From the NCBI GenBank assembly GCA_028023455.1, contig JAQFVV010006216.1, positions 931,445-995,444 on the forward strand: DNA of 64,000 nt, read 5' to 3'. Positions 26,770-38,255 of this stretch are shown piece after piece. How positions within the stretch are numbered: the stretch's first letter is position 1; each line of letters begins with the position of its first letter. The DNA comes from Epiperipatus broadwayi (Eukaryota; Onychophora; Udeonychophora; Euonychophora; Peripatidae). Made by a program: the position numbers and the translations under genes. A model generated the notes under the pieces. It was given only the letters and a program-made list of their open reading frames with translations. It made no database searches and had not been told where the DNA came from.

Positions 26770-27640
26770 GTACAGAAACTTACATCTTATATATGGCAAT
26801 ATTTGATTTTAAAAAATCAGCTAAATTCTTGTATGAGTGTGTTTCTGTCACTCAAACTTATTATTGTCAGCAGCTAAGCAAGTCACTTTTTGTCCAAATA
26901 GACTCCTAATATTCAATTTTATATTAAAGTTGGATTGTGAATTTTAGTGATATTTTGACTAAAGTTGCTCTTGTATTAGTTAATGTTAATTGACAAGGCA
27001 GAACCTGGAATCCAACTTATTTATAAAATGTCTTGAATTTAAACAATAATATTTTCAATATCTAAATATTAATTAATTAAATATCAAATAAATATGTAAT
27101 ATATTAATGTTATTTATTTATACCGTCTATAAAAGTTCATAGAAATTTATGGTCTTACATATAGAAACATTTAGTAAAAATTCAATTAACTTCTCACAGG
27201 AAATGTTTCTATCAATCAAACTGACATCATAAAAGTATTGGGTGATTAATTGGGATTATTCCAAATATAGCAATTCAGTTTCTATTTAAATAGACTAGCA
27301 ATAATTAATTTTATATTAAAGTTTTAACGTGAAGTTTAGCAGTAGTTTAACTTAAGCCTCTCTAGTATTAACTTAATGCTATTTGATAAAGAAAGTGATA
27401 ATCTAATTTATTTTTAAAGCATTTTGCTTTCAAATACATATTTTAAAATATATTAATTAATTTAATAATGCATCAATATATAATATAATAATGTTGCTTA
27501 TTCATGACTTCTGAAGAAAATTATAGAAACGTATGATTTTATATACAGCAAAGTTTTATGAAAACTCAACTTATACCATAATAATTCAGTGAGCACTGGA
27601 AGTCATTTTAAATTGAAACTGAGTTTCTATGTTTAATGTT
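26770..27640. repeat. Degenerate tandem repeat, about 2-3 units of about 395 bp
   Basis: AATAGACTCCTAATATTC near 26898 recurs as AATAGACTAGCAATAATT near 27291, both followed by TTTTATATTAAAGTT and TTTTAG. The segment with CTTACATATAGAAACATTTAG near 27153 is echoed before (about 26780) and after (about 27535). Units are well diverged. Confidence 0.6.
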
Positions 27641-28223
27641 AAAGCAACAAGTCTCTTGAGTCTCATGACTTCGAGATATGTCAATTTCTATAAAGGGCTT
27701 AAATAAATAATATTTATAGATTACATAATTAGATGGTATTTAATATATATATATATGATAGTTTAGTAGTAATCACATGGAATGAGATCTAAATATAATT
27801 AGATCTGCTTTTTTTTTTCAAAAGCTAAGGATTTCAAATCAAATTATGATTTTTTTCTGATAACTGGCCAATAGCAGGTCTAGTTACCCATGCAGTTACT
27901 TCTATGTAGATTAATATCTAGGTAGTCTTTCTAAAAAAAAAAAAAAAAAGAAAACACAAAAACTTTTTCAACTAACACTTCATTAGCATGATAAGTTCCA
28001 TCTTCTTAAAAGACAATAAAAAATTTAAAGTAGCTTATTTTTGTTATATCCAAAATAAAAATTAGCTAACTTTATGACTTTTATCTCAAAATATCAACCC
28101 TCCAAAAATTACCAGCTACAAAGAAGAAATATAATCCCCAAAAAAATATTTGACCATAAAATAATTTAATTAAAATAAAATGATCATAAACAATTTGATC
28201 ATAATTATAAAAAAATAAATAAT

Positions 28224-28341
28224 AACTTTACATTGATGGTCGAGAGGTGAGCGAGACTGCCTTACACTTGCAGGCAGTTTCCCGGGTTGCAGGTTCGCGT
28301 CCTGGCCGATGCTATGACACTTAAAAAAAAAACTTTACATT
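28224..28341 (+). mobile_element. Short tRNA-derived SINE with 11-bp target duplication
   Basis: AACTTTACATT at 28224-28234 is repeated at 28331-28341, enclosing about 96 bp. The body begins GATGGTCGAGAGGTGAG, which resembles a pol III A box, and has B-box GGTTCGCGTCC at 28292-28302, then TGGCCGATGC and a tail of about ten A. The anticodon arm is distorted: CTGC and GCAG frame a 9-nt loop containing TTAC, so a tRNA-Val (TAC) ancestor is possible. It is far more G+C-rich than its surroundings. The poly-A tail with target duplication shows it is a retroposed SINE and not a tRNA gene. Confidence 0.82.
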
Positions 28342-30074
28342 AAAAGCACTATGTTTTGTTTTTCTTAAAAATATAATTTATCACAGATCAATTTATGAAA
28401 GAAAAACTCTAATGTTATCATATTGAAAACAGATTGCTTTATGCAATCAGAAATAATGTGTGGACTGGAATTTTAGTTTGTGATATAACTGGTTATCACA
28501 TGAATATTAAAAAGCAAAATATAAAAATTAACTTTAAAATATATCTATGAAAAAAATAATGAATGTACATTTACATCAAATAGTGATGAGAAGAAAAAAT
28601 AATATCATTCTCCAACTTCATCAGTTTCTTTTAAATTCAGAAATTAGTAGCCTTTATACATTTTAAATATTGAAAAAGTATACAGATGACTTTATCATTT
28701 TCCTGGTTATAATATTTACGAATCAGGTTTTTTTTTAAAACAGAAAATGTCAACATTTTTCAAACAATCAAAAACATTAAAATATATAATTTGCTATATA
28801 AGTTCATTAGCATTAATTTCCTTACTTAATCGTTTTTTTAGAGTTTAAATTATAAAATGATTTTAATTATAATACTAACACATATAATAATTAATTTGGT
28901 TTACAAAATAGAGTTTATATTAAAGCAGGGATGATGATAATTAAGCCCATTACAAAGTTGTTATAGTTTACCTATCCATAAATTTATGTTCATATAAATT
29001 TTTATGTTTGTTGTTTTGTGTGGAGTTTGTGTAAAAAATCAAAAAGAGAGAATTTAAAATAGTAAGATATCTGTAGACTTTTATACATATACACATGCAT
29101 CTAAGAGTTATAAATTATTATTTAAAGCAATAACAGTTTGTTACTCAGAATTTTAGTTTTTTATATTTTTTGTCTATTTATAAAAATAAATAAATGTATT
29201 TTTCTATTTTGTTTTAATCAATCTACATTTAAAAATTAGATTTTATAATTTTGTTTTTAATAAAGTAAAAAAAAAATTATTTATTTTTTTACTTATCTAT
29301 AGGTTTATCTTGTTGTTCATGAAAAAAACAGCAAGTAAAGATTAGATAATTTGTCTATAACATTTATTATTATTAATTAATTAAAAAAATTCTGGGAATA
29401 AAATAGATAAAATAAATATACCAAATGGGTTTCTAAATATTCTTTTTCATGTAACTATAAAAAATAGGCTAGTTGCATAAAAAAGAACTTATCTTCTTTT
29501 TCTTTCATTTTCAAAAACAGCAGCTAATTGGAATAGAACAGACCATAGTTTTTGTAAAAAGTTATGTTCCAGACAGTGATTTTCCCCAGAGAAAATGGCC
29601 GGTTATATTTAGGAATCTTGCCCATTAACTTTTCTTTAAAAAAATTTAAGTCAAGATTTGGGTTGAAGTCATCCTGAGAAAAACTTTTGATCTTGAAGCT
29701 AAAGACTGAGTATAGTATATAATAAAATTTATTATCACTTGGAGTTTGAATTATTTAATGGCCCAATACAGATGAATAAGTGGATCAAAACCAGTCATAT
29801 AGAATGTGTGCATTAGAGTGCATTGGTCTTCCTCTTATCATCACCATGTGATCCTGTTAGTATGTGCCTGTGAAAAACTTAGCTGTATATGGAAAAATGA
29901 TGTGGAAAGTTTAAAGTAGAAATCCTTGAATCCTTAGATGCCCTTCCATTTATATAGTACACATGAACAAGATGTTTAAAGCCTTAAGCCTATCCTCAGT
30001 GAAAAGAAAAAATAAAAGAAGAATGGAATGAAACTTACATGTTATATTATAAATTTATTTAAATGCACATTGAT
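28342..30074. other. AT-rich non-coding DNA, no gene seen
   Basis: Nothing recognisable; the patch at 29520-29720 is less AT-rich but has no open frame or known motif. Confidence 0.5.
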
Positions 30075-30203
30075 TACGTAATATTTACTAAGGCTTTAAC
30101 CTCAAGAATATGTGTAAACTTGTGGTTAAGACCTGTAGAGGTCCCTAATATCGCATTTTACATGCATATTTTTGAGTTAAAGCCTTAGTAAATATTACTT
30201 ACG
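30075..30203. repeat. Inverted repeat, about 30-bp arms
   Basis: ACGTAATATTTACTAAGGCT at 30075 is mirrored by AGCCTTAGTAAATATTACTT ending with ACGT at about 30203; the arms also share CTTTAAC/GTTAAAG. The loop is about 66 bp. It looks like a small foldback or MITE. Confidence 0.75.
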
Positions 30204-30518
30204 TGTTATATATATCCTCTTATAAGATAGACAACCTCCAGATGTGTATTTATTGTTATAGTTTATGTATAGAAAAACCATGTACCTGGGAAGTAAGGTT
30301 GCTTATTTATTTTTTTTATATACATAGAAAATTTGATTTAATTTAGATTTATATATATATAGACATACATTTATATATAGATTTATATGTTTAATCTCAT
30401 AGTGTGATTTAATGAGATATACTATTTTTAAAATAAAAACTTTTAAACTTTTGATTTTTTTTCTTTCTTCCAAGTGTGTATACACATATCTGGAAACATA
30501 TATTTTTGTATAATCAAA

Positions 30519-30725
30519 AGGGGGGGGGTCTTTTGTTTATATTAGATGAATACATAATTTGTTTTACTTGTTTGTATTAGCTTAATTGTTTGTTCTTATG
30601 CTTTAAATACTGGTGATGGATTAAGGGGGGGGGGTCTTTCATTTATATTAAATCAATACATAATTTGTTTTATTTTTTTGTATTCGTTTAGTTGTTCTTA
30701 TGCTTTAAATATTGGTGATGGGTTT
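30519..30725. repeat. Tandem duplication of about 105 bp with poly-G starts
   Basis: Two units each begin with a G run (nine at 30520-30528, ten at 30625-30634) followed by TCTTT, TTTATATTA, AATACATAATTTGTTTTA, GTTCTTATGCTTTAAATA and TGGTGATGG. Divergence is moderate. Confidence 0.88.
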
Positions 30726-33700
30726 TGGAATTAATAAATGATATTAAGTTATAAACCTATTTTAATAAGTGTTTGATGATCTCCATATCTCACTCCCTAA
30801 AAATTTAAATTATTAATTCTAGTCTTATTGGCCATCCACTTCTCTCACAATTCAAAAAAAGTAGTGAGCAAACTTATATTATCCAGAATACAATATTGGG
30901 AATTCTAAGTTTATATTTCTATATGATCTGTAGAAGCAGAGTATTTTTCCAAGGAGATAATATTTCCTATTGGAAAGTGGTACAAAAAGGCAAGTTTGGA
31001 TTAGGTCTTTCAAAAATACTCTGTTTAGAATGTATTTTGCAGAACATTATAGAGATATACATAGAAAGAGATTAAGAAATATAGCTAATACCTATTACTT
31101 TGATCTCTTCACAATAATACTGGGTATTCAAGATTAGAATATGTTTGACTATATTGTGGGCTTGAAATAATTCGATGTGTGTGTAAAAACTTGGTATTGT
31201 TTTCTGATTTGTGCACACTATGTCAAGCTGATAATATTCAAAATCATTTAAATGGAATGAAGAAATAATTTGTATAATATAATAATGTTATTATATTCAC
31301 TAATTGCCCTGGTTATTACATGTCATTGATGAAATGTGATTTAGTAATGAAAATTAGAAAAGATTCTCAGTACAATATTTTCAAAAAATAATAGGTAATA
31401 ATGGATATGATTCTCTAAAATCCGTAATATAGTTTATTATTTAAACAAATGCAATTATTCTTGATATTATTTTGTAATTTATTATTTATGTGATGTTATT
31501 TTATTATTTGCTATTAAACTTGTATATAATTGAAAATATTTTTAAAGTGAAGTCCCTTATAATAAAATCATTGGTTATAGAATCACATTTGCTAAATGGT
31601 CTATCATTAAAATATATTATAAATCCACAATCTAGAGAAAAATCATTATTCAATACAACCATTTAAACATATATATATATATATATTGTAATGGTATGTA
31701 ATATGTCGTTACATTAATTTAAGATTAAAATAAAAACTTAAGTTCATAAATAAAAACTAAAAGCTAAAAAATTAAAGAGTTCACACAGATGCAAAACTTA
31801 AAAAAAATTTTTTTTTAAATAAAAAAAAAAGTATTTGAACGTTCTTTTTTTTTTTATAAAAAAAGATCTAAATATAAAATATTTTAGTAAAAAGTAACAT
31901 AAGTCAATAATAGAAACAGGTATTAATTAATTCCTGAAATCTCAAAATGGAAATGATTGTGTTATTAATTATTGAAAAGCAAACTAGCCCTTGGGGTTCT
32001 TATATAAAAGAGTCAGATGAAAGATATAGATAAGAGAACAAAAAAATTAGGTGACCAATAGAAGCAGCAAACAAATGCTTGGACCTTAATAAAAATGATT
32101 GGAACAGAAAACTATGTTCAATGAATCTGGAGGATTACTATAAAAGAAAAATATCCAAATTAAGAACAGTTCCAGCTTGATTTTTTTGAGAAGTGATAAG
32201 ATGCACTGTTCACTCTCTCTCTCTCTCACGTTTTTGAAATGAAATTACTGTTGAATTATGAATGGTACTGTTGCAGACCCCAAATCATATGGGTACTGCA
32301 ATTCAATAAGTACCAGGATTGAACCATCTAGGGCAGCCTCCGGATTGAGAACTATGGTATGAACAACAGACCAGTCTTCCATTAATAAAGTCTTTGCGGG
32401 AATTGGCCCAAGAAATCGTGAGCTCTTCTACTGTAAAGTATGAACTATACAATTTTTAAAAAAAATTTAAAAAGTAATTAAGAACTTTTGTCAAGATTTG
32501 ACAAGCAAAACCTAATTTTTAAAAGGAACTTTAATCTGACTTAAGATTTCAAAACCAATTATTGATGTTTAATTTTAAATATTTTTAGTTTTCTGACTTA
32601 ATCATTTCCTTTTTTTTATATTTATTGACTAAATTATTTAAATGCATTAAATTTAAGTTGGGTATAGATCACTGCATAGATTCATTAACATTTAATTATG
32701 TTTTTATTTTCATATTTGATTAAAATATATAGATATTTGGTAAATATGATACCTCATGTTGAGTATCTAAAAATGTATTTATTTGAATGTCTTTTAAGTT
32801 ATTGGTGTCAATGTGGCATCTTATGATGAATGCCATTGGGTTTCTTGTAAATTTCCCTCTGCAATTTTGATTGTTTATGTTTATTTTGAAATCATTTAAC
32901 TGAGTAATATATGTAGCCTATCTATACTCAACATTATTAAAAAAACTTTTATAAAATATCCATCTGCGCGGACCTTCTTAATAATTTAAATTTAAAAATT
33001 AATAACCAATCTAAAACAATAAATTTTATTCCTCAAATTTTAAATGTTTATATATGTGTGTTAATAAATGTTTTTTGTGTGTTATTACTGGCAGTGGCTT
33101 TTAATTTTTTAATATTGAAGATATATTTTAAATAAAATTATATATTATAAATCTCTGCTGTTACCTGAGCTAGTGGCATGGGTTGATGGTCTTAATAAAT
33201 AAAAGTTGGATTTTTAACAGCACGTATCTGCCTACTCTATAAATTTTCTAGGTTCAAGTGGCCTAGTGGTGCCCTGTAGTGCAGTTATGGTAAGACTGCT
33301 AACTTCCACAATCCATCCAATCATTATAATATATATATAAAATCAAAAATATAAGTCTAAAAATACATATAAACTAAAATCAAACTTTTAAAAGTATTAA
33401 AAATATTACATTGATGGTATCAGCTATCATTTAATTTTCATTAATCCACATTAAAAAAAATTTCATCGTTTCACTGATATTATAATTGGAATTGCTTAAT
33501 TTGAGGATTCCCTTCATGATTTATTAATTTTTATTTCATTCTCATTTTTTTAAAAAAAACAGGGCATTCCATAATCTACACTTAGATATGTAATTGGTTT
33601 ACTGTTCTTTAGTTTGGAAATCTTTTTTTTTCTGGTATTCACTATACTTTTCTAATCCAGTTCTGGGTCAAAGCTAAAATTATTATGTGATCTGTACATA

Positions 33701-35764
33701 AAATAATTTTTAAAAACACAAGTAAAAAAAAAATGAATTGTTAACTAAACCTTTACATAAGGTGAGAAATATATGAAGTGAATAAGCAGAAAAAATTCTT
33801 TTAAAACATCCTGCATATATACATGCTATGTCATCCAATGACATTTATTATAATATTTTTGTTTTCTGATTTGGTCATTTGATGTTCAGTATGATAGCAG
33901 GAATTGTTTATATAAGCTTTTTTTTTTATTTCTCAAAAGAAATTTTTTATATTATATTTTTGTTACTTTTAGAAATGATTTTAATAATAATTATGCTAAA
34001 AATATTTTATTTTGCTACAAACATTGTACATACAGAAATGATTGAATATTATCATGATCCTAAAAAAAGTTCAATAACAATCTTTTTTATTTATTAAAAG
34101 TTTTTGATTTCTATTTGGATTTTTTTTTTAAAAATTCAACATATACATATAGTGACAATATATTCTGATGGAGTGAGTGCAGATATTAATTAAATTTAAA
34201 AAAAAACAGTCAAAACAATTTCTAATTAAAGCGTTTTTAAAAATCAGCAATTATAAATAAATAAGCAAATACTCTGTAAAGAAAAAGTTAATGAAGTGTA
34301 TATTTATTTGTTTAACATTTATTTTTAATTAAAAGAGAAAGTATGTAGTACTATAATAAACAATTAAAATGTATAGAAGATTAACGATCCACTTTATTTT
34401 GGTAAATGAAAATAAAAGAATCAATGTTATAAATATTTATTAAGGTTAGATAATCAAATATAATAACTTTTTATTATGGGGATGGCAACTCCAGATGTGT
34501 TAATGTATTTTTAATCAACAACTATTGTGAAGTAAAAAATGCAGATACTGTCAGTTACAAAAAGGCAAAACAAATGATATTAGTTCAGTTAGTAATCCAG
34601 AATAACTTAATTGCAGTGAAAGTGAGAATAAAAGCTGGAGAAAAAAATATAGAAGAATAGAATCTTAAAAAAAAGAGAAAATCACTATCTCAGTCAGAAT
34701 AGTATCTATTCAACATCAGAATATAGTTTTTTAAATGTAATCTTTGTTTTAAAAAGGCAAATAATGCTCTATTAATCATCACTACAAATTTCATCAATTA
34801 CCTGTGAGAAAAATTGTTTAATTTTGTACTAGAAAAGAATTAACTAAATTGAAATAAAAATTTGGAATATGTATATTGATATAAATAAACACATTAACAA
34901 CCATAAAAATTTTGCATGAGTTTTATAAAACAATTATTTTTTTTAAGAAGATAAATCTGCCATTACCACAAGCAAAACTTTTAGAATTTTATTTAAATCT
35001 GTAATTGTTTAAGTGTATTAACTGCGTAAATTTTTTAATATTTTAATGAATTACTTGTAAGAAGAGTATAGCTGTGAAATGGTCGTGTATAAATATGCAT
35101 AAAAGAGAATAGATAATAAATTGTAAGTGTACTGGTTTAGTATTAAAACGTTATTCTATAATTTTGCATTGGTATTCAATCAGAATTTTCCACGTTACTT
35201 AAATAAAAAAAGAGGAAAAAATATTTAAAATTGAAAATAATTTTAAACCTTGAAAACTGAGAATAATTTTAAAAAATTTAACCCGAATTGTTTTGTAATT
35301 ACATAAATTTTCAATTATTCTCTATAATAAATTAATCTGACTTTATGAGACAAATTTATCATCGATTATTCCTTATATATTCATCATACTTGCTATAAAC
35401 AGAATCATTATTAATAGATGCTGTTCAATAATCTCCATTATATCATGTGTTGTTAAATATTATATAGTACAAGATTTTTTTGTTTTATTTGAGCTATGTA
35501 CCTAGTATGTGTTAAAGAAACAATTATGAATTTGGTAAGTATGACCGAACTTTTGATTAATAAAAGAATATGTATTCTTTTGATGAATTCAATGATGGTT
35601 TTGCCCAAGTTTAAAATGTTAAAATTTTCAATAGAGAAAACTTCATGAATGGGATTCTCATTTATTGATACATGTAATTAGAGATATCTTGTGACTTGAA
35701 TAACACACATATCCACTCAATAAAATGTAAAGTACCAAAATCACTCTATTTATTTTTTATAATT
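30726..35764. other. AT-rich non-coding DNA, no gene seen
   Basis: Mostly plain AT-rich sequence. A relatively G+C-rich island at about 32260-32420 contains, on the minus strand, GGTTCAATCCTGGTAC, which resembles a pol III B box, so it may hold an old SINE; no A box was found. At 33251-33303 GTGGCCTAGTGGT and GACTGCTAAC recall parts of a tRNA-Ser but with the wrong spacing. Confidence 0.45.
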
Positions 35765-36410
35765 AATTTCATCTATTTATGTCTCTATTTGCATTAATAA
35801 CTTAACCAAAGTATTTATAGTTGTAAACTTCTAATTTATAAATAATCCTTATGGAAAATCCATTGAACACTATTTAAAAATTTTTAACATTCAGTCTTAG
35901 GTGCTTTTAATTTCATATGATAACTCCTGCAACATTTCTTAAAACTCTGAAACTTTTAAAAACAATAACAGCATCTGCAAAATCTTCATAAGTAAGATTC
36001 ATGCAATTTCATTCTCTTAGCTTTCCATTTTAATCCAGAAAATACTTCTTGTAAAGCTGCTGTAAAAAAATTTTGGTGATATGAAATCACTCATCCTTAG
36101 CCATGCTAATCTTTTTAGTTAGGTAATCTAATCTTTCTGTTTTATTTTAATAAATATTCTTTAGAATATATTCTCCTAGATATGCATTTCGATTATCCTA
36201 ACCTTATAATCACTAAAATAATGACTTTTGATAGCTCATAATTTGAATTATAATGTTTTTCACCTATGTTTGGATGTCATTATTTGTTAAAGCCACTTTT
36301 AAAACCAGACTACTCTTTTGATAGGAGTCCAAAGTGTGATGTAATTGAGTTGTAAATATCTCAGTACATAACTGATGGAAAAATTGTAGGTCTACAATTT
36401 CTAATTTATT
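35765..36410 (-). pseudogene. Decayed RTE retrotransposon fragment (RT domain)
   Basis: No frame survives, but the sequence aligns by eye to the RTE copy at about 42.14-42.88 kb. Shared landmarks in order: AAAGTATTTATAGTTGTAAACTT, AAAATCCATTGAACA, GATAACTCCTGCAACATTTC, GCATCTGCAAAATCTT, AGCTTTCCATTTTAATCCA, AAATACTTCTTG, TAAATATTCTTTA, AAGCCACTTTTAAA and TAGGTCTACAATTTCTAA. It covers the RT core including the region of the catalytic FADD. The match carries many indels, so this copy is much older than the 41.6 kb one. Confidence 0.82.
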
Positions 36411-36479
36411 TTTATTATTGTTGAAACAACTTTCTTTTTAATAAGATATTGTTTTATATTTTTGATATAGTAGTAATTT

Positions 36480-37048
36480 GAAATTGATAAACAATAAACA
36501 AGTGATAAATACCTATGTAAGAAATTGTGACCTGAGTCAAGATGATTTTAGTAAATTTTTTACAATCTAAATTAAAAATATCTTTATTAGAAAAATTTTT
36601 ATAATAAGTTCTGAGTAAACAAAATAAGGGAGAAATTCTAATATATTAGACTTACTAATTTTAAATTCAAAAATATTGTGAGTAAAATTATTATAATTCT
36701 GTTTTCTGATACTTAATCTAGAAGGAAAATTAGATACAGAAATATTCTGGGAAAGAAATTAATAAAGAAATTTAAGATCTCTTGTTTTTTGTCTCAGCAT
36801 TAAGTCAATATAGTGGCCATTATTTAGACTTTAATTTTAAAAATTTGTCAAAAACAGGCCAAATTTTTATATCTGTCTTGTTATGAGGATTCCATATAAT
36901 TGAGCCATACTCCAAGATGAAAAGTACTAAGGATCTATAAAAGTTTAATTTTTGTAGATTTATTAAATGCTTTTCCATATCTGTAAATAGCTCCTATAAT
37001 TTTAAAGATTTATTCATCATAAAATTAATGTGGTTATGAAAAGACTCA
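36480..37048 (-). pseudogene. CR1/Jockey-like non-LTR retrotransposon RT tail relic
   Basis: The minus strand reading from about 37000 gives MEKHLINLQKLNFYRSL followed by LFILEYGSIIWNPH, the LEYG-x-x-W block found at the C-terminal end of CR1/L2/Jockey-type reverse transcriptases. Further on, traces of the C-terminal tail (RDLKF...) persist with frame breaks. A second copy of a short piece (GATATGTAAGAGATTGTAAC) occurs near 37379. The RT catalytic core is missing upstream, where a TAA microsatellite begins. Confidence 0.62.
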
Positions 37049-37065
37049 TTATTGAAAAATAAATA

Positions 37066-37167
<102 letters not shown>

Positions 37168-38177
37168 CAAACAAATGTATTAATTTATTATTTAGATTAA
37201 AATTTATATATAGTCGATAATTAATATAATTTTTCACCTAATAAATGATTAATAATAATCATTAATATATTTATCTAAAGTGAATGGTGTCAAAAATGTA
37301 AATGTAGGAAATTTGCCATTTTAATTTAAATTACAATAATCTGATTATTGATAAATACTGAACAAATGATGAAGAGATATGTAAGAGATTGTAACATGGA
37401 TTAATGGAGAGTGCTAGATCACATAAAATACAATGGGGGGTGGTCATTTAGTTTTTCATATATACTTTCATTCATATATTTAAAAAATGTGAAAAGAAAT
37501 AAAAATGTTAACTTTATGTATAAAATTTTTTTTATTAATACTATCATTCATTTTTATACCACATTATAAAATTCCAGATGCTCAATTCCTGAAGAAAATG
37601 TGGGAAGTTCACAATGTGCCAACAGTGATCAGGGGTAGCTAATAAAAAAATGAATTCTAATATAACTTAATGTTTTAAATTTGATTGAAAAGTTATCAGG
37701 ATCTTAGTATGGTGTACTAATCATTAAATTCCTTTAAATGTTTATTCATTAAGTTTCTAACCTACTGTTTATTGCCATTTCAAGATCTAACTTGTGTGTG
37801 GGTGCATGACTATTCGCATCATCTCACACTTCATGCCTCATTCATATTTCTAGTCATTACTCAAAATTATCCATCTTGTAATAGCATTATTTATTTTCCA
37901 TAGAAATTGTTAATAACTCAGTCAGTAATAGTCTTCTGGATTAATGGAAAAACAGATACACACACACACCATTAGTTAATATGATTTTTTTTTATTATTT
38001 ATTGCACAAAATTCTTCATTTAAAAATATAAAGATTATTTTATTTATTATTAATTTATATTTGTAACTTAATATTTTTTTATTATTTCAAAACACTATTC
38101 TTAACATTGTCACAAGCAATAAATTTTTGCATATTGTTAAGCTCATTATAAAATAAAAAAGAGGTGTGGCTAAGTTT

Positions 38178-38255
38178 TACAGAATACTTCAAACAAAACA
38201 AGTTACAGAAGACTTCAGAAAGAAAAAAGTTTTAGAGAAGATTTCAGAAACTGTT
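38178..38255. repeat. Short minisatellite, about 3 units of about 32 bp
   Basis: ACAGAATACTTCAAACAAAA, ACAGAAGACTTCAGAAAG and AGAGAAGATTTCAGAAAC follow each other at regular spacing, each followed by AAGTT or a related string. Confidence 0.6.

Noticed and set aside
26022-26877. Short plus-strand open frames rich in Phe, Ile and Leu (26022-26270, 26605-26877) that look like membrane proteins
   Set aside because: AT-rich DNA gives such frames by chance; they have no motif and cross homopolymers and tandem repeat units.
28238-28312. Functional tRNA gene
   Set aside because: The anticodon loop has the wrong size and the element has a poly-A tail and an 11-bp target duplication, so it is a SINE.
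33251-33303. tRNA-Ser-like strings GTGGCCTAGTGGT and GACTGCTAAC
   Set aside because: The spacing between them is too long and the T arm is missing; chance or a very old fragment.
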